From Ophiobolus disseminans (lineage: Eukaryota; Ascomycota; Dothideomycetes; Pleosporales; Phaeosphaeriaceae), in contig MU006224.1 in NCBI GenBank assembly GCA_010093685.1, positions 1,146,476-1,210,475 of the forward strand: a DNA stretch of 64,000 nt, in the 5' to 3' direction. This document shows, in pieces, positions 32,251-43,921 of this stretch. The notes under the pieces are model-generated. The model was not told where the DNA came from, did not search any database, and was given only the letters and a program-made list of their open reading frames with translations. How positions within the stretch are numbered: position 1 is the first letter of the stretch; every line of letters starts with the position of its first letter. The position numbers were made by a program, and so were the translations under genes.

Positions 32251-35200
32251 TTCTGGAGTCTATCAAGGAACCTCGAGTCGAGGCGTGTGGGTTATACGTC
32301 GGTGTGATGGTGCAATAGGCGGTCGAGATGCGCATGCGGCAGCGGCGTTATGAGAGAAGCAGGAACGACTTTCTCTACAGTTCTGCGGCTTTCTGGCTGT
32401 CGTCACTCTTACGAACCAATCGCGTTTGAGTATAGTGCGTATCGGAAAAAAACACTCGTCAAAAAGCTGCGCAAGTCAACCTCTTGTCGTCTGTTGAAGG
32501 AACAATACGATCTCGGAGGTGCTTTAGCTGCGTGGGCGAATATAGTCACGGGACTCGGTCGGCCCGGGGAACTGCCAGCTCAATGTCCATGGCCAGGAGA
32601 GCGATGATTGGCAGACAGTATAAGACGTTCGAGTGCGTATCGAGAACGCGCAAAAGATATATCACAGTGTCCGTGATATGGAACCGGCACACGCGTCAAT
32701 TTGCCACCGTTTGGATGATCAACTCATCATGGGCCTTGCTGGCGTACGAGAACCGCGGGCGCACGAGTATGCAGGCTCATATTCACACGTGAGGCTCTTG
32801 GTCGTGCCATTTCTGAAACATAGCTAGGTAGATGTGTATGTATGGAGGTGGTGTCGGCACGAAGCACCGAGATGCGTCATGGCTTGTTTGGTGAAGTGCT
32901 TCTCGAGAAAGGAGCGGCCAGGGCGTGGAGCAAGACGTGGCGAGTGCATACCCATCTTGAACAGTCTCACCAAGTCTCTTGATGCTCGATGTTGCTCGCT
33001 CGAGCCATGTGTAGACGCCTCGGTAGTCTTTGGGTGATGGTCGTAACGAGCTCCCTTGATGAGGACTGCGCAGACGACATCTCCCGACAGCTCTGAGCGA
33101 CTTGTCTTGTGAGAAGCAAATAGAGTCGTCGGTGTTCGGCCATGTATCGCAGAGAATGTCGACAGATGCAGCGCTCCGGTGCGAAGAGGCCGTGTCGTCG
33201 TTGCTAATGCTAGCCTGTTCTCAAGCTTCCAGTATCCGGCATTCGTTTCGGCCGCCCAAAGCGACCATGGCGACATGCGCATCGCTGATCCCGCTCTTTC
33301 TGCCCTCTCCGCGGCTCCTTGACGTACTCGGTGCTCTGAATTCACTGTGACACCAGCCTTGATCGCAAACGCCTTCGCCACTTCTGCCCCGTCCGTCGAA
33401 CCGCATACACCCCTCAACTCGCCCGCCTCGAGCCCCGCCGCCAGAGTCTAGTCCGATCAGTACCAGGGCCCGTGGCTTTCTCCGGGAGCTTACGAGCCAA
33501 ACGCTTCACTGCGACAGACGTCCATGTTGTCACCGCGTGGCCAGGCTGCGCAAGTTAGCAAGAGCCTCACTCGAGTAGCCCTTGCATCCACGCCACCAGG
33601 ACGCCCAGATGCATCTAAATTTGCGTGTAGAGACGTGCCTAGAAGCCCTTGTCAACATGAGCACACCACGTCAACCCTACAGCCTCATCAGCCAGGCCCG
33701 TACCGGCGATCTGATCTGCAATCTCCGGCCACCTCACACCTCAACAGACCTTCGACTCGACTGTTCACCAATGACGACATGGAGTCAGCTGTTGTCAGGC
33801 TGCAGGCCATCAAGCAGCATGTAGCTGGTACGGATCAGTCAGTGCCGAATAAACATCTGGAAAACACAGAACGAAGACAGAGCTTTACGGTCAAAGGAAG
33901 ACTCGGGAACCACCAGCTTGATCAGACCACCAGCCCGCACGCCAGATAGAACCCACAAGATTACTCACAGCCGTCAACTTGCACCTTCACGTCCAGGGGG
34001 ACCGTGCTACAACCACGGGCACTTACTACGAGCCGCGCCTCCACCAGTACCACTCTTCTCATGTTGCCTCCGTGCGGATATACAGCCCATGTGGAAAAAG
34101 AGTGGTCGACAGCACCTGGGCACAACCACGGAGCGTTGGTGTCAAAACAATGTCGATTGTGGGGAAGAAGGGCTTGACGTGGCGTCACCGTCGTTGGACA
34201 TCGGAGTTGGAGTGAGGTCTCCTCGGAACAACAGGGATTGATACCGGAGGGCTCCTTGTGAAGCGCAACACCGTTTCCAACGTCGCTGTAGGCAGTGCTA
34301 CACCGGCGCACTAGAACAGCGCCTTGTGGCTGAGGGAAGCTCGCATGACTCGGCCTGCGTCTACAGCGACAAGCCCAGCTCCACGGCCGTCCTCCTGAGC
34401 AGTCCGTACATGAGAGGAGGGGGACAACAAAGTTCTAGTAGCATGCCTGCTGGCACTCACACGGACAAGATGGCATATACCAGAAAAGAGCGCGCACGAG
34501 CGGCGACAAAGAAGAGGAGCACCGCAAACGCTGCTGCATCACAACGCAATGCCACGCACGGCATGGCAAAGCGACAGTCCGATACTAATTGCGATGATGA
34601 TCTCATTGGGCCACCCAACGCAGATCCATTTGCCACAGCAACACGCTATTTGGTGGATATTTTGTCCGAGGCCACTCGGTTACACGGCAAACGGCGAGCG
34701 GGATCACATCGTGGGCCTCGAGGTGTTACCGATCTCTGCGTACCTTCGGACGGGGGCTGCTGACTGGGCCGTCGGACATTTTGGCCGCCGCATACGGGCC
34801 AGCCAGCAAGGGTTGTTTTCGATGCGACCCGTGAAGGGGTCTATGGTGCCTTGCGGTCTTGTTGCGGAGAAATCTGACGTTTGAAACAGGGTGTTTGCTC
34901 TCGGTATCCTTGTCAAGGGATGCCAAACATCGGACATGATGTCCGGCCTTTGTTGACAGCCAATCGCTTCAGGCTCCGGTCAAAGCCTCAACGGTCGTTG
35001 TGCAACGACAGTTGTACAGCACTTCAGCTCCTCGCTGTACAGAGTTTAGAGATAGTGATACACGACTTCCACTAGTTTTCTACGATGTCTTGTGATCTCG
35101 CCGACTCGTCGAACCCAACTCCAGAGCACTAAACAAATAACGTCAATGCCTCTCATACTCTCAAGCAATACTCTAGAAACAACTAATACGAGTCTCCGTT

Positions 35201-36292
35201 AATACCTCTGACGTCGCCCACGTATTCACCACACAATTCACCAAACCACACCGAACAGCCACCAACAAGTACTACCCCTCGTGCCTACAACAGCACATGA
35301 AATTACTCCAAGAAGAGAGCTGCCACACAGAAACTACTCCATCCCACGCCAAAACAACATTGCCTTCGCCGCCACCATAAGAAAAAACCCATACTCTATC
35401 CACTCACAAGCACCAACAGACCGTTCGTACCCGCCGAAGCCACTCTCCATCCAACTCATAGTCGCTTGAAACACAAGTTCACATCGTGAGATGAGATCAG
35501 GCTGGAATAGACCCACCAGCAGCACCTACATGTCAAGTTACCGTCGACGTGTATTTTCGTTGCCGTTCACGTATATCGCATGCATACCCAAGGGACGCGA
35601 AATACCGTCGAGACATGCGTAGTGGAGAGGCAAGACATCCAGCAGACATGCATATGGGTGCTGCCCTCAAGAGGCGAATTGTTCAAGGTATTGTGTTGTA
35701 TGCTTTGGCATGCGGGTAATGTATCTTATGCTAGTGTACGATCGCATTTGTGGAGCAAACGTACGTTGCTTGTAGGTGTGGTGTGGGACGTACACAGGAA
35801 TGTAGGCGTACTGCGTATGAACGAAAGCAGGGGACTGCAGAAGAAGGAAGGAATGAATGAATGAATGAAGTAAAGGATGTGGAGATGAGAAGTGGAATCT
35901 CACTTTGAGACGATTGCTCACATGTTATAACACCTGTTGTTTCTGCTTGTAGATTTTGCATGTGCGATGCTGAGCGTATCTAACCATGTGTTTGAAGAGA
36001 TGGAAAGGGATGATGGGGTGTTTGATCTCGACGATGGATTGGAGCTCGTGTAGATGGGAACGGTCGAGCTGGGGAGACTTCAGCGCTTGGAGAAATATAC
36101 TTGTACAGGATGATTATAGCCCATGATAGCCCAAAATAAACATTTAGGATGATTTCAACGTTTTATATCGGCTTGTGTATACTGCACCTACTCTATCCGA
36201 ATAGTCGAATCATACAATCTCCCCCCCAAGTCTTCACGTGTTGAACATCCCCCGCCCTACCCCTTCCCCCCTCCCTACCCCTTCCCCCCTCC
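32251..36292. other. Gene-poor stretch of about 4 kb
   Basis: No gene could be supported on either strand. Short overlapping frames occur throughout. Minus-strand text near 33.2-33.4 kb (AEVAKAFAIKAGVTVNSEH) looks weakly coding but could not be built into a gene. There is no transposase, reverse transcriptase, terminal repeat or long tandem array. A GAAT-type microrepeat (four copies of GAAT/GAAG) lies around 35,852-35,869. Confidence 0.5.
36257..36292. repeat. Two exact copies of an 18-bp pyrimidine repeat
   Basis: The unit CTACCCCTTCCCCCCTCC occurs twice head-to-tail (36257-36274 and 36275-36292), and a third copy starts CTA. It abuts the stop codon of the mitochondrial carrier gene, so on the transcript it is a purine repeat at the start of the 3' UTR. 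Confidence 0.9.
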
Positions 36293-37210
36293 CTAACTTA
36301 TCAACCTCATAACCCCCTCAACAGTAACAAACGTCCCCGCACTAACCGGCATCGCCCTCAACAGCGTCGGCCCCACACCCTTCCAAAAACCCCTCACGCC
36401 CTCAGTCCGCCACGTCTTCGCAAAGCAATCCCTCATACTGCTATACTTCATCTCACCCCCAAACCCATCGCTCTGCATCTTGCTCTTCACCACATCAAAC
36501 GGATAACTACTTATCCAGAGCATTTCGCCCGCGAGTCCACCGTACAGTGCGACTTTGAGCGTCGAGATGTCGCTTCGTTGGATGGAATTGCGTGCTGCGT
36601 CGGCGTTCATGAGGAACTCGAACGTCGTGAACCACATGCCGTAGGCCTGGGCTTCGCGTAGGAAGGTTACGGCTGTGCCGCGGTACACGCCTTTCAAGAC
36701 GCCTTGGTGCGCTGAGATTTTGCGCACGCAGTCGATAGGGCCCGAGTAGAGTTTGTCGGGCCCGTGGGGTTGAGTTTGCAGGCGGATGCGTATGTGTTCT
36801 ATGGGGGAGGATAGGGCTGTGTTTGCTATACCCGCGAAGGCGCCGGAGGCGTAGTACTGCCCATAAGATAATTGCGCATCTTTCCCGGCGTCCACGTTCC
36901 GCGCTTCGAATGCTCTGCGCGCATAATGAAAGCCTCCAAATTGCACGCTTACGCATGCGCCGATGCCGATCAAGGGCGTTAATGTGCCCTTGTAGAACGC
37001 GGCTGCGCCTTCGTTGCGGTATATGGCTGTTGCAGCATCTAGGGCGCCCGTGTACTGCGAGGAAGTTTGTAGGCGCACTTTTACTATGTCGAAGGGTTGG
37101 CCGAGGAGGACTTGTGCAACGCCGCCGACGGCGCCGGCGAAGAGGTCTTTGAGCGTGCGGGTGAGGCCGCCGGAGTCGGGGGCTTCGAGCTCGCGGATGT
37201 CGGTTGACAT
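36293..37210 (-). CDS. Mitochondrial carrier, Ymc1-like
   Basis: 305-residue single-exon inner-membrane transporter of the SLC25 family. Three carrier repeats carry the signature P-x-(D/E)-x-(I/V)-(K/R) motifs: GQPFDIVKVRLQ (about residue 38), SSPIEHIRIRLQ (about 138) and SYPFDVVKSKMQ (about 238). The segment FYKGTLTPLIGIGACVSVQF is characteristic of the Ymc1/Ymc2 and carnitine/ornithine-like branch; yeast Ymc1 has been linked to glycine and amino acid transport. Six amphipathic membrane helices are implied. The ATG at 37210 (MSTDIRELEAPDSGG) was preferred to an upstream in-frame Met because the extra 33 residues are low-complexity. The second repeat has E in place of the canonical D, common in this branch. 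The exact substrate cannot be assigned. Confidence 0.9.
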   Translation of the reverse strand: MSTDIRELEAPDSGGLTRTLKDLFAGAVGGVAQVLLGQPFDIVKVRLQTSSQYTGALDAATAIYRNEGAAAFYKGTLTPLIGIGACVSVQFGGFHYARRAFEARNVDAGKDAQLSYGQYYASGAFAGIANTALSSPIEHIRIRLQTQPHGPDKLYSGPIDCVRKISAHQGVLKGVYRGTAVTFLREAQAYGMWFTTFEFLMNADAARNSIQRSDISTLKVALYGGLAGEMLWISSYPFDVVKSKMQSDGFGGEMKYSSMRDCFAKTWRTEGVRGFWKGVGPTLLRAMPVSAGTFVTVEGVMRLIS

Positions 37211-37915
37211 TTTTTGTGAGTTTGGGTTTTGGTGTGATTTGAGGTTGGGATTTCTTTGAGGTTCCTTTTTGGTATTCTGGTTGAGATTCGGTGCTCTTAT
37301 CGACCGCAACCGCCGGACTCCGATCGGAGTGTGTAGTCCAATTCCTTGCTCTTTCTAGACAATATTATAATGCCAGATACCTTCTATTTCTCTTCCCCCG
37401 AATTCAATTTGTTGTGTGTTGCGTTTGCACGTTATCAAAAAGTTGACCTCGAGTCGCAGAAAGGAAATCCAATGGCGTGCTCGTGCACAGACGCTAGTGC
37501 AAACGGCCATTAGCTGCAGCTTGAGGTGCATCCGATGCCTCAAAAAGGCCATTGTACGCATGACAACAGTGTAAAGAGTTGTGCAGTAGAGATTGTTCGA
37601 TATCTATCTCTGGAATGTGTGCCAACCTCCAGCTGATCCGCCCAAGAAACACCGAACATGTTTTATACACTGTCTTCGCAGACATGACCGTAGTCCATCT
37701 AAACAACGAGCAGCACACTCCAGATCCAGAGGCGTATGCAAAGCGCCAAAATACCATGGCGCAAGATCGGAATGTGATCATCGCCCAGCCGCCTCGTGGA
37801 TATACAACAGCTCCCCATGTCGCAGCAAACTCCATATAGTACAGAAACAGGTATTCTCCAAGCCGTGGTGAGCAATGCAGGCGAACCGTAATCAACAACA
37901 AGTCGTCGAAGTCGA
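37211..37915. other. Intergenic stretch
   Basis: 705 bp between two minus-strand genes: promoter of the carrier gene and 3' UTR of the Ras gene. No supported ORF. Confidence 0.4.
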
Positions 37916-38768
37916 TTACCAGCACTTCAACCTTCGCCACCAACTCTCCTTCTTCTCCCCACCGTCCTTCTCGTTCTGCGGATAACCGCTCTCATTCGCA
38001 TTCGGCGGCGGAAGGGCCGCGGTCCGGCTATACGGTTGCGCGCCCGCCGCGCCCTCGCCCGCGGCTTTTTGTCTCGCTTCGACGACGCGTCGGACCAGCA
38101 CTGTCACACGTCAGTCCCCATTCCTCAGCACCAAAGATATAAAGAGCATCTTACGCGCAAACGTCTCTTCGATATTGACCATCTCGCGCGCACTCGTCTC
38201 CATGAATCCGCACTTGCGCTTCCGCGCCCACTCCAGCCCGTCTTTCGCCTTGATCTGCCGCTGCCCTTGGAGGTCGCATTTGTTGCCTGCGACGATCTTG
38301 ATGGGCGGGATCTTGCCGTTGTCGATGCGGTTGTCCGTCTCCATGTCGATCATCTCCATGAAGTAGTCGAGCGCATCGAGGCTGTTTGGGGACGTGATGT
38401 CGTAGACGAGCAGGAAGGCGTCGGATTGCAGGTTCGAGGCCGCCCAGAGGCCGCGGTATTCTTCTTGGCCGGCCGTGTCTGTGAGCATGAGATAGTAGGG
38501 TGTGCCGTCGACGGTACGGGTTACCGAGTACGAGTCCTCTAGCGGGTGGATGGGTCAGTTTGTGCGTGGCATTGGGGGGTTCGTGGATCGAGTGTACCAA
38601 TTGTTGGGTCATAGTCTGACGTCCATTGACTCCGGACGAGGCGCAGTGTGATGGAGCTTTTACCTGCGCTCTGTCAATTGGGCTGCGCGGTACATGGTCG
38701 TGCCTGAGGCGCATACCGCATCCTCCATCGCCGCACACCGTGATTGTTATCCGCGAGCTCTCATCCAT
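37916..38768 (-). CDS. Ras-family small GTPase without a CaaX box
   Basis: 228-residue GTPase from four exons, with introns at 38664-38716 (53 bp), 38539-38597 (59) and 38101-38154 (54). Splicing restores every G box: GDGGCGKSS (G1, residues 13-21; the intron splits the P-loop), YDPTIEDSY (G2/effector, nearly identical to Ras), DTAGQEEYRGLW (G3), GNKCDL (G4) and ETSARE (G5). A short insert sits between G3 and G4 (DMETDNRIDNGKIPP). The C-terminal tail of about 55 residues is Pro/Asn/Lys-rich and ends RRLKCW, not a CaaX motif. Membrane attachment is therefore unclear; the stop could reflect a missed 3' intron, although I found none that yields CaaX. An upstream in-frame ATG at 38867 would add 33 residues, including a repeat-encoded hydrophobic stretch. 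Subfamily not assigned. Confidence 0.88.
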
Positions 38769-39989
38769 GTCGTGTGCGTTCTTGATCGCAAACGCAAGTA
38801 TCGCAAGTATCGCAAGTATCCAGCAATAACGTATTCCCTGTCGCCTTGTATGCCCAAACGCCGACACCGCTCCTGCTTCTTTTCAAATACACTTTGCACT
38901 TGTGTGTGACGGCCCAAGATCGTCACTTTGCGCGCCCAAACAAACAAACAACCGAGGAGGGTATGTAGCGAGTGTGTCTGGTGAGGTCGAAGGAGGGTGA
39001 AGACAAGAAAGGAAAGAAACAAGCAGAAGAAATGAGCGTCGGTCGATGGCGTCTCGTGTCTAGACTCGCGAGCCAGGGTGACGATGCTCCTGGTGCTCCT
39101 GCCCAAAAGCCACGCACGGGCCAACGACGCAATCATGGGCTTACTAGTAAGCCCCACTGAAGTTTAATCTCGTGGGAAACTGCAAGGTGTGCACGCAGCC
39201 ATGTGCTGGACACGTGCCATTGGAAAGGCTAAATAAGGTGCAACACTATATCCATACCACTCTGCATTTCTTCACTTTGGATTTGCGCTGTTCAAACTTT
39301 ACGCCTGAAGTCTTAATAATCTTTCAAACGTTGTAATCCTACCTGTGCCACCGGGAACCTACGTCCCACGGAACCCTGGCGCATTGTTCATTGCGGAGGA
39401 TCTCCACCATGCAGCGTTCCAGCGCCCCATCACCCTCGGCACCGAATAATCATGCACCTTCCCGCTGCCTTATCAAACGGCTGCCGAGCCTGGGCTCCCA
39501 CCGCGCATAAGTGAAGCGAAGTCCGTTGTACCTAAATACCCGGACCCGAGCGCAAGTTTGGACGTGGTCCTTGCACGGCACGCAATGGCGAATGTGGAAG
39601 CGTAATCGTGGTGGTGGTATGTGGGTATTCGTTAAAGGTATGTACATGAATGTTCGCGTGCGCTGACGCCTTGTAACCCATTCGAGTATATCCCAGGCAC
39701 TCGATGTACCATCCCAAGACGCATATCCAATCCACCAAACTGAGTAGACGCCCAAGTCGTAATCGTGTGTAAATACAGTACCGCAACAACGCGTACAGGT
39801 TGGTAATGCCTAGTGGCAGCAACAGTGGGCGGCAGAATCCAGCCTCTTAAATCTTCCATCAAGTGAAAGCGATGCGCGAAGTTAGATAAGAAAGAAATCG
39901 CATGGGGTATCGCTCGTAATCGCAGCCAGCCAGGCCATGTGCGCATACAAAGAGAGGGAAATGTGAATGAAAAAAGTCGGGCTTGGTGC
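38769..39989. other. Intergenic stretch
   Basis: 1221 bp between the Ras start and the white-collar stop: Ras promoter and the wc-1 3' UTR. It contains a CACGTG near 39,211 and the 9-bp repeat listed separately. No supported ORF. Confidence 0.4.
38793..38819. repeat. Three exact copies of CGCAAGTAT
   Basis: A 9-bp unit repeated three times 24 bp upstream of the Ras-family ATG. If translation began at the upstream ATG (38867), the repeat would encode three Ile-Leu-Ala units. Confidence 0.9.
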
Positions 39990-42900
39990 TCATTCCGGCT
40001 CTGGCATTTCGTTAATGTTGGGAGGTGGGATGAAGCTTTGCGACGTAGCTCCCTCAACACGAGCTACTTTCGCAGCATGAGGGTCGCTGATGCCGCCTTG
40101 TGTGGGCGATCTTTTGCTTGACGGAGCCATTGCCGGGGGAGCTGCTGATTGTTGGTCTGTTTCTGGTACTGTATTGGGCAGTATAGTGTGATGGCTTTGG
40201 TGGTGCCGTGGCGAGGGACTCTTCTTACTCTTATCGCTTGCAGCAGACGAGGTTCGCGGTGAAACTCGACCTTGCTGTCGGTGCTCTTCAGTATAGGCTA
40301 TCTCAATCGATTCACTAAAGACATACCTGCTTGGCCCATCTAAGACCACACGAATTGCACAAGTCTCGGTTGCCTGAAGGCCCCCTACGCCACTCTGGTG
40401 TTGTTCGAGTATGACAATTCGCGCAGTCTTTCTGCAGCTGACCTGCGCCCTTTCTCCGCTTCCTCTTCTTCTTGGCTGCAAGTAGCGTCTGCACCTCCTC
40501 AGCCAGATATCTATTGCGCTTCTCCATCTGCCGCAGTTCGTACTGCCAGCTCGTGCTGCGCGTCGTTTTTAGTTCGTCGAAGACGTTATCGTCTGATGCT
40601 AGACTTTGATCTTGGTGTCCAAGCTGAAGGCCGTTATGTCCAGCATATGTCGCCGCATTTTGTTCTGTAGTGACAAAGCGTGGGTCTGTTGCATTCGTCA
40701 TTGGGGTGTTCGACCCAGTGTTACCCGATAACGATTGAGGATATGGCGAGGTGATTGTGGCCTGTGATGGTGCTGAGTGCAAGGAATCGTCGGTATTCCG
40801 GTCCTTGTTGGTATACATCGACGGTCGGTTGGTAGTGCTGTTCCGTGAATACTTGAGCAGGCGCGTTTGTCCAACAACAAACGTCGGCTTTTGGCCCTCG
40901 GTGGCATCACCAGGATAGACTGTGGTGAAGGCTTGAAGTACTTGCCCTCTTTTGTTGATCATCTCGTGCTTAACTTCGCCCTTCCTGCCAGCTCTTGCAA
41001 TTTCGAGGATGCGGCCAAAGTTGACCTTGGACTCCTGACGCATAAGTGACTGGATACTGGTCCCGACAAGATCCTCGGGCTGCTTGTCCAGCAACTGCCG
41101 CACATTCGACGACACGAACAGAAACATGCCAGACGTAGACATCTTGGTCCACAATTCGTTGTCGCCTACACCGCCCGACTCACGAACGATGGCTTTACTA
41201 AGCGTGTAGACGGGACGTTCCCTGCCGACCAATATGATACACTTGCGTCCTTTGCCTTGCTCAGTATGCAATGAGCCGTGGCCTTCGAACCACATGTAGC
41301 CGCTCTTCTTCCGCCGTATCCTGAAAACGACATTAACGGATCCGCCATTGGTCGTCTCCTTGAGCTCTCTTGTCACAGGCACGATGTCGCTAGGGTGGCA
41401 TACTGACGAGAGAGCCGTACCAATCAGCTCACTAGGGTCGTACTCCAGTATCCTGTTGCTTGACGGTGATAAGTATAAGAACAATCCCTTCAGAGACAGA
41501 ACGTGTACAACGTCGTCGGTGTTCTCTAGAAGAATCTTGTCCCAGATCCGCCGTGTGATTTCCGAGTCGCCCGTACCGCTGTACGTAGCGAGTACATTCG
41601 AGACTTCGTCCTTGGAGATAGTTTGGCCCTGTTCAGGCTGCGGCTTCTGTGCATCGTTGAAGACATAAGTTGGCATGGCCACTCCGCGTTGGTAGTTGAT
41701 TCGGTATGACCCGTCTTCATAATGTTAGTTGTGGCCCGATCAAGTGGTTCAGAGGCTTACCAGAGTTCTTGTTCGTCATGGCTCCGGGCTGCTCGACCAG
41801 GTCAACTTGGAATCCTACAAAGAACTTCATCGGGCCGTTAGGCTCCCATGCGATGGGTATCATGGTGAGCAGGTTCATGAATGGCTGGCCACCTCTGCGG
41901 TAGTTGATCAAGCTAATCTGTGCTTCTGCCCGCGTGTTGATCATGTTCTTCATATACAAAACAGAATCGTCGTCTACATATTTGCGCTTGACGCCCGCTT
42001 CCACTTTGCCATCCGGGGATTGCAAGAACCGACAGTTCCTGCCGAGGATCATGTGCCTGGTGTAGCCAGTGAGGCGTTCAAAGTTCTCTGAACAGTAGAC
42101 AATGGGGTTGTCATCCATCTCAGCATCGCACACAACAAAGGCACACGACAAGTCAACGGAGCCTATGTCGACCTGGGGATCGGGACGTGCAGCGACCCGC
42201 ATCAGCACACCAAGCATGTCAAATCCAGTCGAGGAATAGGCGTTTTTGAACTGCGTCTTCATGTGAGGGTTCGAGTGCATAGTAGACGGGAAGCCGCCAG
42301 CCGGCGGTTTCCAAGGAAGGTTGAAATCCTCGATCTGGTTCATCTGATCCTTGGGAAGGTTTAGTCCAGGGTCCAAGGCGATAGGTTGCTGTTTCTTGAG
42401 CGAGGCCAGACTCATCTGTGTGGGCCCGTCGGCGCTTCTAGAGGACGAGTGTTGCTCGCTGTGTGGCCTGGAGTTGGAGCGCATGCTGCTCTGGTCTTGG
42501 CTACTTGCCCGACTGGGCATGAGAGATGTGGCAGAGCGGCCCTCTGGGGTATTGCTCAAGGAAGGTCGCTTGAACTGATCCTGTTGTTGCAGCCCAGGCA
42601 TGGAGTTGTCCTGCGTGGACGGCAAGGGCCCCACGAAGTCCTGGTTGATGGGCGAGCCCATGATTGGAGCGTTGAACTGGTTGTTGGGAAACATGTTCAG
42701 GTCGTTCGGCATCATGTCGAGCGAGTTGTCCATTTCCATGGCCATTGACATGCCGTTGGGGTAGGGGCTCATGTTCATGTCGAGCGAGGCGTTCGCGTGC
42801 AGCGGTGAGGCGTATGCAGACCCTGGCGCGGCCATGGTGGAGAAGGGTGAGTTCTGGCCCTGGAATTGTGTGTTTATCGCGAGGTCGGTGGCAGGGTGTC

Positions 42901-43273
42901 TGCTGCTGCTTTGCATCTCGGCCATTGTGCGCGGGAAGCCGGGGGTGTTGCGCATCATGTCACCCATGCCGGCGGATTGCATGTCGAACTGGAAGTCGTC
43001 GGCATCGCTGGGGTCCCCAAAGTTCAGCATGGAGAGTCTCCTGCTCTCGGACGAGCCCATGCCTAGCTGCTGCTGGCCCCGCTGGTTGGCGTAGACGGGC
43101 ATGCTCCGCCGTCTGATGTTGTCCGCCTTGTCGTTCTGGCTCACGATCTGGTCCAGGCTCTGCCCTTGGCCCATGTCGTCAAAGCCGTTCATGCCGTTTT
43201 GCATGTTGTTGAGCATGGTGGGCCCATTCGATGGGAAGGACCGCATCGGGTATGGGTAGCCATTTCCATTCAT
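39990..43273 (-). CDS. wc-1: White collar-1 blue-light photoreceptor/GATA factor
   Basis: 1061-residue protein from three exons, with introns at 41715-41760 (46 bp, acceptor AAG) and 40275-40326 (52 bp). It is a flavin-binding light sensor and transcription factor working with WC-2 on light-response elements and the clock. The N-terminal 350 residues are Met/Asn/Ser-rich, without a polyglutamine run. The LOV domain (about 370-490) has VDLSCAFVVCDAEMDDNPI and the photoactive Cys in GRNCRFLQSPDG (about residue 411), followed by SLINYRRGGQPFMNLLTMIP. Two more PAS domains follow (about 560-660 and 690-790). A basic block (KKKRKRRKG) precedes the GATA finger, with CANC, 18 residues, then CNSC (about 938-962). 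The second intron lies right after the finger, in LRWAKQ/QGRVSPRTS. It diverges from the uS2m gene over 648 bp. Confidence 0.96.
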
Positions 43274-43921
43274 GGCGCTGGCAGGCGCGGCATGCGTGGG
43301 AGGTGGGACGTGCCGCCTCAGAGAGAGTCAACCGGTCGGGGTTGCATCGCAGGGCTATCTTGGGTCGGAGTCGGAGTGATCAGCGGCGTGCCCGCCTATG
43401 GCTTCTCGTTGGGGTGTCGTGGACGGGCGTGAAGGAGCGACTGCGCTTGCCAAGGACAGCCGCGACTTTGGCGCTACCCAAGTGCGAACAGAGTGCGGGC
43501 GATGGTAGGGCTGGTGGAGGAGCAACACATACAAAGCCAAAAAGTCGCGACGCACAAGACACGAGGGTTGGCGGGAGTGGGGTGGCAGCATGCAGCGGCG
43601 ACAGGGGCTTGGTATCGGATTCTCACTTCACGCATGGCATTCTTCAGACCCGCATATGTGCCGGAAAAGCGAGCCGACCAGAGACGCCTTGAGCATTTCC
43701 GACACGACGCCACAAGCAGTAAAGCCGCGTGCCTTCGCCTGACACATCTGCTGGAGTCTGTTCACACGGTGCGACCTACGGCTGGCACTCGTCATGCATT
43801 CACGCGGGTAGCAAACGCCGAAAGGGGCTAGTGGCAGCGGCTAGTGCCTTGCGGCTCCATCTGAACATTTCTGTGAGGCATGCAGGCTGTGACCGCGCTC
43901 CAGATGTGAGAGAGCCACGAC
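43274..43921. promoter_or_regulatory. Divergent promoter, wc-1 and mitochondrial uS2
   Basis: 648 bp between start codons, GC-rich. No TATA box or repeat stands out. Confidence 0.4.

Noticed and set aside
33524..34763. Plus-strand frames of about 140 codons in the gene desert
   Set aside because: Low-complexity Ser/Thr/Arg/Pro composition, no motif, no supportable intron, and no consistent codon bias.
38151..38867. 238-codon minus-strand frame overlapping the Ras-like gene
   Set aside because: It runs through two introns and leaves the GTPase frame after the first exon; the spliced Ras model explains the region.
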